A program made the position numbers and the translations under genes. DNA of 64,000 bases from the NCBI GenBank assembly GCA_964528845.1, contig CAZGVE010000006.1:58120-122119 (forward strand), in the 5' to 3' direction. Below are positions 16,515-25,386 of this stretch, piece by piece (position 1 is the stretch's first letter; every line of letters begins with the position of its first letter). The notes beneath the pieces are model-generated. The model made no database searches and was not told where the DNA came from. It saw only the letters and a program-made list of their open reading frames with translations. The stretch is from FEN-1191 sp964528845 (GTDB lineage: Bacteria; Pseudomonadota; Gammaproteobacteria; Steroidobacterales; Steroidobacteraceae).

Positions 16515-18652
16515 CAGGATGCCTTGAAATTGATCTTGATGCGGGCGCGCTGCGGCTGTGCACCCACCAGTGCGCCGGTGTCAAAGCGGCCGCGCGCAAC
16601 GGCCGCGAGCGCATTGGCGTCGAATACCCCGGCGGGGGCGGACTCCACTGCGTAGGCTTCGGTGGCGCGTCCATCGTGCTGCAGTATGAATTCGACTATC
16701 ACGTAGCCCTGAATATGACGGCTGGCGGCCCGCTCCGGGTAGACCACCTCCAGCGGTGAGATCGGTCTGGCGGCGATGACTTGGTCCGCCGGCGATGCCG
16801 CCGTGGGCGGTGCCGCAGCGGGAGGTTTCGGAGTGGCCGCGGATGCATTCTGCGCGGATCCGCTTGCGGCGTAGGTCAACCGGATCCGTGCACGCCGCGC
16901 TGGAAGCTCCCCGAGGTGACTCGTATCGAAGCGACCCTGCGAGACCGCTGCGAGCGCGCTGGCGTCGAAAATCGACGGCGGACTGGCCTGCACGACCCGG
17001 GCGTCGGACGCCTTGCCATTGCGCTGCAGTGTGAATTCGACGACCGCATAACCTGATATGCCGGCGTCATCGGCAGCGCGCGGATAAGCGACATCCAGCG
17101 GCCGCACCGGCTTGGCGTTGATGTACTCCTCGGCCGGATGTGGCGGCGGCGTCGTCGTTGCAGTGCTGCGCTCGGCCTGGCTGGCGCTGGCGGCAGCGGC
17201 GGCGGCCGCTCGCTGCGCACTGGCTTCGATTTCCGCACGCAGCGTCCTGGCTGCCTCGGCGGTGCCGGCGGACGCACCGAGATCGGTCGCGGCATCGATC
17301 AGGCGCTGCGCGAGTTCGAATTGCTCCTTGCGGCTGGCCTGCTGGGCCGCGCTGAGCAGTGCGGCCTGCACATCGCGCTGCGCATTGAGCGTCAGGGTGC
17401 TGGTGCGGCTGAGCTGGCGCATCGCCTGCAGCCGGGTGCCGGCGTTGTCGGTGGCGGGCTCGAGCAGCGCACCGGAATCGAGCGCGGCCTTCACGTCCCG
17501 GGCCAGCGCCGCCAGTTGAACGTCGGCTTTGCGAGCATCCAGTGCGCGACGCAGTTCGAGCACCGTGGAGGAATCCCCACCCAGAGCAGTCAGCTGACCA
17601 AGGAGCTGCTCGGCCGTGGCAAATTCTCCAGCTTCGATGCTCTGCTGCGCGCGGGTCGCGAGCCAGTGAGGTCGGGCGAGCGCGATTGCGGACTCCGCCT
17701 CGCTGATTTCGCGCGGATCCACCGGAGCTGCTTTGAATGTCGCGAGCAGTTGCGTCGCCTCATCCAGTTTGCCGACTCCGACGTCGCTTTGAATGCGGGC
17801 GCGTCCCACGGCCCAGATCCGCGCGATACCATCGAGCGCTTCGTCATTGCCCGGATCCCGGGCCAGGACCTGACCGTACAGTTCCAGGGCGCTGTCGCCG
17901 CGCGGCTCGGCGTCCACCCGCGGCAGCACGGATTTCTGGTCCGCGAAGGCGATCCGGGCGGCCGACAGCAGTTCCATCACCGATGGCGCGGTGCTCGGCG
18001 GCGGCGCATCGGACCGGTGAGGCGCTGTGCGCTCGTTGGCAGTCGCGGCCGCAGGCGTCGCCGGCGTCGGCGTCACGGCACTGTGATGATACAGCCACCA
18101 GCCCGCCGCGGCGGCAATGGCGAGTGCGCTGCCGACGCGCATGGTCCACTTTTGACGGGAGGTGCCAGCGCCACCGCGTCCTTGGGGTGGCATACCGGCC
18201 TGGAGACGTTCAGCGGCCTCGAGCAGCGCAGCGGCGAAGCGGGGCCTTGGCAGTTCCTGCCGCGGAAGCGCATCGATGACGGTGCCGTGCGCGAGGGCAG
18301 CCTTCCAGTCAGCCGTATCGCCGTCCGCGAGCACGGCGATGATCGGGCGTCTCCCGATCCGACCAGCAAGCTGACCGACGGCGGCGTGCGCGTCTGCTTG
18401 TCCGCTCGCGTCGAATACGACGAACCAGTCGCCGTCCGCGGCGGGGTCGGGCAGATCGGCGAGGTTGTCGATGGAAGTGGTGCGAAAGCGATCCGAGAAC
18501 GCAGGCCCGGCTTCGATCAGGAACGCATCATCCGTCGAGATCAGGAACACATCGACACGACGCGGCGGGCGCACAGGGGCGTGGGTCCCGCGCTCCGGGT
18601 TTCGTGCCGGCAATGCCATATTCGCTTCAGACTCGTATGCTGAGAATTGCAT
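16514..18652 (-). CDS. Pseudo-receiver, membrane helix, TPR-like region and tandem TonB_C domains
   Basis: This 712-residue protein heads the chemosensory-like operon. The N-terminal 150 residues look like a receiver fold (RVDVFLISTDDAFLIEAG, RPIIAVLADGD) with no clear phosphoacceptor. A membrane helix lies near 173-190, then an Ala-rich alpha-helical region resembling TPRs. Two copies of the TonB C-terminal domain follow: about 519-600 (RPLDVAYPRAADDAGISGYA) and about 631-712 (SPLEVVYPERAASRHIQGYV). They are clearly similar, including VVEFTLQ/VIVEFILQ and GRFDTS/GRFDTG, so this is an internal duplication. TonB_C domains normally contact outer-membrane receptors, but no ExbB/ExbD gene is nearby. 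A start at M12 (18619) is also possible. Confidence 0.85.
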   Translation of the reverse strand: MQFSAYESEANMALPARNPERGTHAPVRPPRRVDVFLISTDDAFLIEAGPAFSDRFRTTSIDNLADLPDPAADGDWFVVFDASGQADAHAAVGQLAGRIGRRPIIAVLADGDTADWKAALAHGTVIDALPRQELPRPRFAAALLEAAERLQAGMPPQGRGGAGTSRQKWTMRVGSALAIAAAAGWWLYHHSAVTPTPATPAAATANERTAPHRSDAPPPSTAPSVMELLSAARIAFADQKSVLPRVDAEPRGDSALELYGQVLARDPGNDEALDGIARIWAVGRARIQSDVGVGKLDEATQLLATFKAAPVDPREISEAESAIALARPHWLATRAQQSIEAGEFATAEQLLGQLTALGGDSSTVLELRRALDARKADVQLAALARDVKAALDSGALLEPATDNAGTRLQAMRQLSRTSTLTLNAQRDVQAALLSAAQQASRKEQFELAQRLIDAATDLGASAGTAEAARTLRAEIEASAQRAAAAAAASASQAERSTATTTPPPHPAEEYINAKPVRPLDVAYPRAADDAGISGYAVVEFTLQRNGKASDARVVQASPPSIFDASALAAVSQGRFDTSHLGELPARRARIRLTYAASGSAQNASAATPKPPAAAPPTAASPADQVIAARPISPLEVVYPERAASRHIQGYVIVEFILQHDGRATEAYAVESAPAGVFDANALAAVARGRFDTGALVGAQPQRARIKINFKAS

Positions 18653-18928
18653 TCTTGGGAGTCGGCGTCCTGCGGACCGGGCAGTGAGTCACAGTTGCTC
18701 CGCAATAGTCGGGTTGCGCCGGGCGGTGCTGCCGAAAGTGGGGAGTCGATCACACGATGGAGGGTCGCGGCCGCGGCCGCTGCCCTAAGCCTCCGGGGAC
18801 CGATGTCATTGCGAATCATCGGCTTACCGGCAATCGGGCGCCGAGAGTGCTGGACCGCGGCGCAGCTGTGGTTCAATGCTCAGGGCCTGGCGCCACGACA
18901 ACAATGCAGTCAAAGGGGGGATACCGGT

Positions 18929-20026
18929 ATGGATGCACCAGAAACAGTGAGCCGACGCAACTTCCTGTCCGCAGCAGCAGCGACCGCCGCAGCAAGCTGC
19001 GCAGCGGCAGCTTCCATCGCGACCGCGGCTGCGGGTACCGATCATTTCGGCCGGGACCGCGACTGGAGCGGCACCAACCCAGAGGTCTATCCGGACCCGG
19101 CGTGGGAGGTCAAGGACCAGCGCTTCACGGGTGAACTGACCCAGGCACCGCTGCAGCGCATCTGGCACGGCGTCGGAGCCGATACCGGGCTGTGGTGCGA
19201 GGGCCCGGTATGGATGGCCGATTGGGGCTGCCTGCTGTGGAGCGATATTCCGAATCACCGGGTGCTGCGCTGGACCGAGGATGACGGGCACATCAGCGTG
19301 TTTCAGGGCGACTCGGGCTATGCCAATGGCCACGCCCGCGATGTTCAAGGCAGACTGATCGCGATGGAGCACGACACGCGTCGCGTGCGCCGCCTCGAGT
19401 ACGACGGCAGCTGGACCATCCTGTGCGACAGCTTCGAGGGGAAGAAACTCAACGCGCCCAATGATGTCGCAGTCCATCGCGATGGGTCGATCTTCTTCAC
19501 CGATCCTGGCTACGGCATCCTCAACAACTACGAAGGACACAAGGCTTCGTTCGAACTGCCGACGCGGGTGTATCGCATCGACCCCGCAGGCCACGTCACC
19601 ATTGCCGCCGAAGGGCCGATGCGCCGGCCCAACGGCTTGTGCTTCTCGCCGGACTTCACGCGTCTGTACGTCGTCGATAGCGAGCAGGGCGGCGGAGCGA
19701 ACCATCCGCCGGCCATCATCCTGTTCGACGTCAAGGGCACGGCACTGTCCAATCCCAGGGTATTCGCGGATTTCTTGCCCGGCAGCACTGATGGCATCCG
19801 CTGCGACACCGACGGCAATGTCTGGTGTGCCTGGGGCTGGGGCGGACCGGATACCAACGGCGTGCGCGTACACCACCCGGATGGCTCTGTGCTGGCGATA
19901 CTGCACGTGCCGGAGGTGTGCGCTAACCTGTGCTTCGGAGGCCGCAAGCGCAATCGCCTGTTCATCTGCGGCAGCACGTCGCTGTATGGCATTTACGTGA
20001 ACGCGACCGGGCATTCGTTCGGCTAG
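18929..20026 (+). CDS. Tat-exported SMP-30/gluconolactonase family protein
   Basis: This 365-residue protein starts with a Tat signal (SRRNFLSAAAATAAASCAA). The six-bladed propeller carries the family residues: the glutamate of CEGPVWMADWG, the asparagine region KLNAPNDVAVHRDG, and an aspartate in RLYVVDSEQ. These bind a divalent metal and support lactone hydrolysis. Location is probably periplasmic and the substrate is likely a sugar lactone. The frame is open upstream to 18647, but only ATG 18929 gives a signal peptide, and it is preceded by AAAGGGGGG. The 276 bp upstream, shared with the divergent TonB_C gene, show no clear promoter or operator. Confidence 0.88.
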   Translation: MDAPETVSRRNFLSAAAATAAASCAAAASIATAAAGTDHFGRDRDWSGTNPEVYPDPAWEVKDQRFTGELTQAPLQRIWHGVGADTGLWCEGPVWMADWGCLLWSDIPNHRVLRWTEDDGHISVFQGDSGYANGHARDVQGRLIAMEHDTRRVRRLEYDGSWTILCDSFEGKKLNAPNDVAVHRDGSIFFTDPGYGILNNYEGHKASFELPTRVYRIDPAGHVTIAAEGPMRRPNGLCFSPDFTRLYVVDSEQGGGANHPPAIILFDVKGTALSNPRVFADFLPGSTDGIRCDTDGNVWCAWGWGGPDTNGVRVHHPDGSVLAILHVPEVCANLCFGGRKRNRLFICGSTSLYGIYVNATGHSFG

Positions 20027-20039
20027 AGCGGCGCTGCCG

Positions 20040-20645
20040 ATGGCGGGTCCCGTGACAAGACTGGCGGTCAACGATGCGCAGCTACTCCTGACGCGCGTCG
20101 CACTGCCCCCGGAGGCGCAGACGATTCTCCGGGGCTGCGTGGAGGTCGGCGGCGCGCTCGACCGGCTCGAAGCTGCGGGGTTCATGTCCGAGGCGATACG
20201 GATACTGGCACACGCGCTGCTCAAACCCGCCGGTGTCTGGTGGGCATGCATGTGCGCCGCCAGCACCGCGCCGCGCGGGTTGAGCGACTCGGACCGCCTG
20301 GCGCGGGAAACCGCCGAGCATTGGGTCCGGGAGCCGAGCGATGCGCTGGGCTACGCCGCGATGGCGTATGGCAAAGTCGGCGGCTCAACGAGCCCTGAAG
20401 CGTGGGTCGGCATCGCGGCGTTCTGGAGCGGTGCGTCGATCGCGCCCCTGGGTCAACCGGCCGTGCCGCCGCTGCCGGACCAGGCGAATAGCGCGGTGGC
20501 CGCCGCAGTGACGCTCGCCTCCGTGCGCGGAGACGGTTCCCGCTATCACGCGCGATTGCAGCGCTTTCTGCACAGCGGCCGGGATATCGCGGCCGGGGGT
20601 GCCGGCAGGATCGAGCCGGAGATCAGCGCCTCCGCCAGCCTCTAG
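20040..20645 (+). CDS. Uncharacterised protein, DUF6931-like
   Basis: This 201-residue soluble protein has no signal peptide or membrane helix. It has a helical pattern with EAIRILAHALLKPAGVWWACMCA, then ETAEHWVREPSDALGYAAMAY. I recall this 'WWAC.CA ... A..WV..P' pattern from DUF6931 proteins, which occur near PAAR and secretion-related genes, but that is memory rather than a search. Its 3' end overlaps the radical-SAM gene by 4 bp in convergent orientation. It starts only 13 bp after the SMP-30 stop, so it may be co-expressed from that promoter. Its function is unknown. Confidence 0.6.
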   Translation: MAGPVTRLAVNDAQLLLTRVALPPEAQTILRGCVEVGGALDRLEAAGFMSEAIRILAHALLKPAGVWWACMCAASTAPRGLSDSDRLARETAEHWVREPSDALGYAAMAYGKVGGSTSPEAWVGIAAFWSGASIAPLGQPAVPPLPDQANSAVAAAVTLASVRGDGSRYHARLQRFLHSGRDIAAGGAGRIEPEISASASL

Positions 20646-21976
20646 CTGGTGGCCGCGCGGCTGCGAATACCTGCCGTCACCTGCGATGGATCGCTCCCCG
20701 GCACGCGGCGCAGCGCAGAGTCCACGCGGATTCGGGTCCATTGCTCGTACACCGCCGCAATGTCCGCGCGCGTCACGCCTGGCAGATTCAGGATCGATTC
20801 ACGATGGTTGGCCGGACGCGTGAGGTAGTCCTGCGGCAGGTAGCCATTGGCCTGGCACAGCTGGAACAGCTCGGTGCCGGGATAGGGATAGAACACGAAA
20901 TAGCCGAAATCGACCGGTTCGAGTTCCTCATGCAACGCGATGGTTTCCGCCATCTCCGCGCGGCTCTCGCCCGGAGTGCCGAGGATGTAGTTGGCTGTAG
21001 CCATGATGCCGGCCTCGCGCGTCCAGCGGAACACGTCGCGGAACCTCTCGTTGCTGGCGTTGCGCTTCATGATCTCGCGCCGCACCCGCTCGCTGCCGCT
21101 CTCGACTCCATACACGATGTGCCGGCAGCCGGCCGCTGCCAGTTCGGCGAGCATGCTCTGCGTGACCGTCTCGACGCGCGCGTTCAACGAGAAGGGCACG
21201 CCAAACTCCCGCCCATAGACCCTGCAGAACTCCTGCACCCAGCGGTGCTGGATCGTGAAGGTATCATCCAGGAACACTACATAGTTCAGCGGACCCGCCG
21301 AGCGCAGCGCGGCCAGTTCGGCCAGCACATTGGCGTGACTGCGACGGCGGCCGTAGCGGGACGTATCCGGGCTTGAGTACAGCTGGTCGTACATGCGCGC
21401 GGCACAGAAGGTGCACGGAAACGGGCAGCCACGCTGGGTCGTGAAGTGTCGTACACCCCAGCGCTCGTCGAGCAGGTCACGTGCGAGGAACGGCAGCGCA
21501 TCGAGCGGTTCGATCGGATTGCGCAGCGGCGGACGGGTGCCGCCCTTGACCCAGATGTTCGCGATCGTGCAGTCCGGCGGCGAGCGCCCCGATTCCAGTG
21601 CATTGACGAAATCGAGCAACGCCGCTTCCCCTTCGCCCAGGCACACCGCATCGATGCCATCGTGGCGCAGCACATCCTCCGGCGAGAACGTCGGATGCAG
21701 ACCACCGGCTATCACGGGCACGTCGCAGACACGGCGCAGGGACGCGAGCACGTCGCGGGCGCGAAGCCACTGCCGCGTCGTCAGGGAAACGCCGATCAGC
21801 CCGGGAGCGCAGCGCCGGATGTCCGCGGCAATGGCCTCGAGCGGCCGGTCCGCGGCGATGCGTAGCAGCGCCGCCTCGTGGCCATGCTGACGCAGCCATG
21901 CGGCCAGGAATGCGGGCCCCAGCGAGGCCACCGCCCATTCGTTTTCGGTATCCAGTTCGAGGAACAGTACCCGCAT
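20642..21976 (-). CDS. B12-binding-domain radical SAM protein
   Basis: This 444-residue protein has an N-terminal cobalamin-binding-like Rossmann domain (about 1-140; LGPAFLAAWLRQHGHEAALL, VIAGGLHPTFSPEDVL) without the usual DxHxxG histidine. The radical SAM core has the cluster motif CPFPCTFC (C184, C188, C191), a glycine-rich segment GVESGSERV and NYILGTPGES. Such enzymes carry out methylation, ring formation or other radical chemistry. It is the last gene of a three-gene operon, 2 bp after a methyltransferase and two genes after a PAAR protein, so modification of a protein or small molecule linked to the PAAR protein is possible. The substrate is unknown. Confidence 0.9.
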   Translation of the reverse strand: MRVLFLELDTENEWAVASLGPAFLAAWLRQHGHEAALLRIAADRPLEAIAADIRRCAPGLIGVSLTTRQWLRARDVLASLRRVCDVPVIAGGLHPTFSPEDVLRHDGIDAVCLGEGEAALLDFVNALESGRSPPDCTIANIWVKGGTRPPLRNPIEPLDALPFLARDLLDERWGVRHFTTQRGCPFPCTFCAARMYDQLYSSPDTSRYGRRRSHANVLAELAALRSAGPLNYVVFLDDTFTIQHRWVQEFCRVYGREFGVPFSLNARVETVTQSMLAELAAAGCRHIVYGVESGSERVRREIMKRNASNERFRDVFRWTREAGIMATANYILGTPGESRAEMAETIALHEELEPVDFGYFVFYPYPGTELFQLCQANGYLPQDYLTRPANHRESILNLPGVTRADIAAVYEQWTRIRVDSALRRVPGSDPSQVTAGIRSRAATS

Positions 21977-21978
21977 TC

Positions 21979-23007
21979 TCAGCCCCGCTTGAGCACTACC
22001 AGTTCTGCACGATAGTGCATGGTCGCCCGTGCGTGCACCCGTACGTCCCAGCCCACCGCATCGCTGCGCCCGATCAGCTGCAGGCCGGAAAGGCTGGCTG
22101 CCCAGCGCCCGAGATCAGGCTCGGACGCAGCCATTGATCGCCCACCCACCCATGCCTCGGCCGGCGTCGCAGCGGCATTCCAATCGAACGGCGTGCACAG
22201 CAGCAGATGTCCGCCCGGACGCACCAGTGCGGCGGCGGCGCGCAGCAGCGCGCTCGGGTCGGACACGCAGTCCAGCAGGTTGAGCGCGACGACCAGTCCG
22301 GCACTCATTCCGGCAATGGGTGGCACCAGCGCGTCCGCGATCCAGAACTGACAGCTGCCCCGCTGCAGCGGCGGCACGGTGAGTGTCCGCTCCTCGTAGG
22401 CTGTGCCGCGCAGGCGCAGCGGATAGCGCAGGGTGCCCCCGCGCAGCGCGCGCGCCGCGAAACGCGCCAGGGGCGCCGAGAGGTCGAGCCCTAGCACGTC
22501 CGTATCCAGTGTTTCGGCCAGCTGGCGCGTCACGCCTCCGGCCGCCGCGCCCAGTTCGACCACGGGCCCCGAAACCTTGCCGGCAAGCTCGAGTGCGCTG
22601 CGCGCCAGTGCCCAGGCCTGCCCGGGTGCGGGGGCCGCCCGGTCCGTCGCGTCGAAGGAGCCCCAATGGTCGCGAACGTATCCGGAAAGATGCTGTCGCG
22701 TCGCATCGAACCAGCTGCCAGGCGAAACGGTGGATCCGATCAGGTCGGCGACGGGTGCCCACAGGTCGTCTCGGGCAAGCACGTACACGCCGGCCTCGTT
22801 CAGGAAGCGCGGCAGGTCGGCGATGAGCACCGGCACACCGTCTATCACCGGAAAGTGCGCCCGGCAATCCTGATCCGTGCATTCGAGAATGCCCTGGCCA
22901 CCCGCATCGCCCTGCCACGCCGATATTCGCAGCGGCGCGGCGCTGCCGTCGCGTGCGCGACAGGTGGGACACTGGGGTGAAAGAACGCCGAGCGCGCCGG
23001 GTTCCAC
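21979..23007 (-). CDS. Zinc-ribbon class I SAM-dependent methyltransferase
   Basis: The first 60 residues of this 342-residue protein form a Trm112-like zinc ribbon (C13, C16, C43, C48, then HFPVIDGVPVL). A class I methyltransferase domain follows, with the SAM loop VVELGAAAGGVTRQL, the acidic strand end VLGLDLS, and a post-I region LVVALNLLDCVSDP ending in a standard RPGGHLLLCTP strand. The substrate is unknown. Spacing is 2 bp to the radical-SAM gene and 3 bp from the PAAR gene, so the three are almost certainly one transcript. Fusion of the zinc ribbon to the catalytic domain suggests a self-contained enzyme. Confidence 0.88.
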   Translation of the reverse strand: MEPGALGVLSPQCPTCRARDGSAAPLRISAWQGDAGGQGILECTDQDCRAHFPVIDGVPVLIADLPRFLNEAGVYVLARDDLWAPVADLIGSTVSPGSWFDATRQHLSGYVRDHWGSFDATDRAAPAPGQAWALARSALELAGKVSGPVVELGAAAGGVTRQLAETLDTDVLGLDLSAPLARFAARALRGGTLRYPLRLRGTAYEERTLTVPPLQRGSCQFWIADALVPPIAGMSAGLVVALNLLDCVSDPSALLRAAAALVRPGGHLLLCTPFDWNAAATPAEAWVGGRSMAASEPDLGRWAASLSGLQLIGRSDAVGWDVRVHARATMHYRAELVVLKRG

Positions 23008-23010
23008 CCG

Positions 23011-23397
23011 TCAGCCGCCGATGATGACGGTGGGACAGCCAGGCGGCAGGATCTGGCCCATTGGGCTCGGGATTGGGGCCACGCACGAGGCATGCAGCGT
23101 CTGATCGCCAACCCGCGCGGCTGGCACGCCACCGATCAGGACCGTGGCTGAGCCCATCGTGATCACGCCCGGCCCCGCGGGCACGCACCCGGGCAGGAGG
23201 CATGGCATCGTCATCGAACCCACTTTGGCCGCCGGGAGACCGCCGATCATCACGGTGGGTGCACCTGGAGGCATGAGTTGCAATGGCAAGCCCGGGTGCG
23301 GCACGGGCGTCGGCGTCGGTGCCGGCGGGTGAATCGGTGCGTGGCAGTGCGGCGTGCTCTGCAGCACCATATCGGACACACGGGCAGCCGGCGGCAT
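23011..23397 (-). CDS. PAAR-domain protein
   Basis: This 128-residue protein has the repeated PAAR signature: MPPAARVSDM at the start, then PTVMIGGLPAAKVGSMT, ATVLIGGVPAARVGDQT and GCPTVIIGG at the end. A Pro-rich insert (about 20-40) follows the first strand. PAAR proteins sharpen the tip of type VI secretion VgrG spikes or related contractile devices and may carry effectors; this one has no extra effector domain. The frame is open upstream, but the ATG at 23397 gives the canonical PAAR start. It is the first gene of the operon with the methyltransferase and radical-SAM genes. No other secretion genes are in the window. Confidence 0.88.
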   Translation of the reverse strand: MPPAARVSDMVLQSTPHCHAPIHPPAPTPTPVPHPGLPLQLMPPGAPTVMIGGLPAAKVGSMTMPCLLPGCVPAGPGVITMGSATVLIGGVPAARVGDQTLHASCVAPIPSPMGQILPPGCPTVIIGG

Positions 23398-23491
23398 GAT
23401 TCGGTCCCTCGAGTTGACGGAATTATCGATCTGGCGCGCCGGCGCTGTCCAGCAACCGGTGCGCTCCAGCACCTGGCACGGCCGCGCGACT

Positions 23492-24229
23492 TTACAGAAA
23501 CTCGTACTCGAGCTGTGCCAGCCAGGTTCCACGAGGTGCCGCGGCGTTGAGCCCAAGCACAACACCCACCCGGTATTCCAGACTGCCCGATGTGCCTGGA
23601 ACGTGCCATTCGCCGGCCACGATCGGGCCGGCCTGGTAGGCCGAATCATTGGGACGCACGTAGGCTTCAAACCCGGGACGCAACGCGCCTGAGAACGCGT
23701 AGGTCACGGAGTAACTCGAGCGCAGCTGGTACTGGCGTTCGGCGCCGGCACCCAGCTCCTTCTCCCAGATCAGGTTGATGCGATAGGTGAGTCGCCCGTT
23801 GTGCTTCTCGATCAGCGGCCCGAATTCGACCGCGTCCGGCTGGCCGGCGACGGTCTGGTGCTCGTAGGAGGCCAGGAACCCGACATCGGCCCAGAATTCC
23901 CCGGCCGGCGTGATCTGCAGCGTGTTCTCGAATTCGTAGCCGACCAATCGTCCACGGTTGCCGGCATCCTGTTCGTAGCGGGCGAGGTAGAGCTCTGGCT
24001 TCCACCAATCGGTGAAGGCGTGGGCGATCGAGAACTCGGCGGCGCGGCCTCCGGAGTACGCCGCGCGGGAGTCCTGATACTGGAAGCCGCGCAACTCCAG
24101 TTCCGATTGCGTCGCCTGAACCTGGGGCGAGTACACGATGAAGTCATCGGCCATGCTGGCCCCGCCAGGCAGCGCCAGCAGCAGCACTGCAAGCACACGT
24201 GGCGCACGATGCGGCGGTGTGCGGGGCAT
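23492..24229 (-). CDS. Predicted outer-membrane beta-barrel protein of the iron-permease cluster
   Basis: This 245-residue protein has a signal peptide (PRVLAVLLLALPGGASMA) and then alternating amphipathic strands rich in aromatic residues (ELELRGFQYQDSRAAYSGG, KPELYLARYEQ, SLEYRVGVVLGL). It ends in aromatic-containing YEFL, as expected for a small outer-membrane barrel. No specific family is recognised. It shares one base with the upstream FTR1 gene, making it the third gene of a cupredoxin-FTR1-barrel operon. A role in letting metal across the outer membrane is plausible from context only. Confidence 0.7.
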   Translation of the reverse strand: MPRTPPHRAPRVLAVLLLALPGGASMADDFIVYSPQVQATQSELELRGFQYQDSRAAYSGGRAAEFSIAHAFTDWWKPELYLARYEQDAGNRGRLVGYEFENTLQITPAGEFWADVGFLASYEHQTVAGQPDAVEFGPLIEKHNGRLTYRINLIWEKELGAGAERQYQLRSSYSVTYAFSGALRPGFEAYVRPNDSAYQAGPIVAGEWHVPGTSGSLEYRVGVVLGLNAAAPRGTWLAQLEYEFL

Positions 24230-25026
24230 CAGCGCGCGCGCCGGTGCATGCCGGCGATCAGCAGCAGCAGGGTCGCGGCGTAGAACAGCAGCTGAACGCC
24301 CGAGGGGCTGGCGTCATAGCCGACCAGCAGGCCCAGCGTCCTGCCGGCCAGCGAGCCGTTCGACAGCAGACCGCTCGTGTTCCAGAGCTGCCCCCCCCAG
24401 GCCGGAAGCAGATCCGCCTGGACCAGGAAGCGTGCCGCCGTCGACGCGAGCCCCGCGGCGAGCAGCACCAGCATCCAGTTCGTGACGCTGAAGAAGTGCC
24501 TGATCGGAATGCGCATCATGCCGAAATACATCGCCACCCCGACCAGCGATCCGCCACCGATGCCGAGCGCAACCCCACCAATCAGTGCGGATGCCCCGGC
24601 GCCACCCAACGCCATGCCATTGAGGAACAGCACTACCTCGGAGCCTTCACGCAGCACGGCCAGCGCGATCACCACCAGCAGCACGCGCAGCGAGCTGCTC
24701 CCTGCGGTTACCGCGCTGCCCAGCGCGTTCATCCGGGCGGTCAGCTCACGAGCGTGCCGGGACATCCACACCACGTGCCAGCCGATCATCACGACGGCGG
24801 CCAGCAGCACTGCGGCATTGAAAAGTTCCTGGCCGGCGCCGCGGGCCAGTGCGGCGATGAAGCCCGCACCGGCGGCGACCAGCATCGCTCCCACGAGCCC
24901 CAGTACGATGCCACCCGACACGTAGCGTCCACGCTGCGCTACGCCGCGCGTCGCCGCGCACAGGATCGCGATGATCAGCGAGGCCTCCAGCACTTCACGG
25001 AACACGAGCAGTGCGACGCCGAGCAT
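24229..25026 (-). CDS. FTR1 family iron permease
   Basis: This 265-residue inner-membrane protein with about seven helices carries the two hallmark REXXE motifs: REVLE at 10-14 in helix 1, and REGSE at 126-130. These bind ferric iron during transport in Ftr1/EfeU-type permeases. It lies 4 bp downstream of a cupredoxin-like protein and overlaps the barrel gene, matching bacterial iron-uptake loci in which a periplasmic copper protein supplies or oxidises iron. The operon sits behind a Fur-box-like site, so expression is probably iron-repressed. Confidence 0.92.
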   Translation of the reverse strand: MLGVALLVFREVLEASLIIAILCAATRGVAQRGRYVSGGIVLGLVGAMLVAAGAGFIAALARGAGQELFNAAVLLAAVVMIGWHVVWMSRHARELTARMNALGSAVTAGSSSLRVLLVVIALAVLREGSEVVLFLNGMALGGAGASALIGGVALGIGGGSLVGVAMYFGMMRIPIRHFFSVTNWMLVLLAAGLASTAARFLVQADLLPAWGGQLWNTSGLLSNGSLAGRTLGLLVGYDASPSGVQLLFYAATLLLLIAGMHRRAR

Positions 25027-25030
25027 GGCT

Positions 25031-25384
25031 TTACTCCACGATCAGCCGACCCTGCGCCGTAGCGGCGTGGAAGTCGCCGAAGAAAGCGTAGCTGCCGGAC
25101 TTGAGCGGACCCACGAACACCGTGATGGTGCCGTGAGGCAGCACCACCTTCTCGCGCCCGAACTCGGTGCTCTCGAATTCTTCTGCGGTCGGGTCCTGGT
25201 TGTGCACGGTGATCCGGAATCGGGTGCCCGCTGGAACGTGCAGTTCACTGGGAACGTACTGGTGATTGCGCAGCTCCAGCACGTACTCCGGTAACTCTCC
25301 CGCCAACGCGGGGCGCGATGGAATAAGGGCCAGTGCGCAGCCGAGGGGGAGGGCGACCGCGACAAGAATCATTCTCAACATCAT
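25031..25384 (-). CDS. Periplasmic cupredoxin-like protein
   Basis: This 117-residue protein has a signal peptide (MILVAVALPLGCALALI, cleaved near PALAGEL) and a small beta-sandwich resembling the Cupredoxin_1 family: ELRNHQYVPSELHVPAGTRF, FRITVHNQDPTAEEFES, GSYAFFGDFHAATAQGRLIVE. The usual copper-binding Cys is absent, as in several members linked to iron permeases; His residues in the last loops are possible ligands. It is the first gene of the FTR1 operon. Start codons at 25384, 25381 and M5 are all possible; a Fur-box-like site lies just upstream. Confidence 0.82.
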   Translation of the reverse strand: MMLRMILVAVALPLGCALALIPSRPALAGELPEYVLELRNHQYVPSELHVPAGTRFRITVHNQDPTAEEFESTEFGREKVVLPHGTITVFVGPLKSGSYAFFGDFHAATAQGRLIVE

Positions 25385-25386
25385 AT

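Noticed and set aside
17138..18643. 501-codon open frame antisense to the TonB_C protein
   Set aside because: It has no motifs and lies opposite a gene with duplicated recognisable domains.
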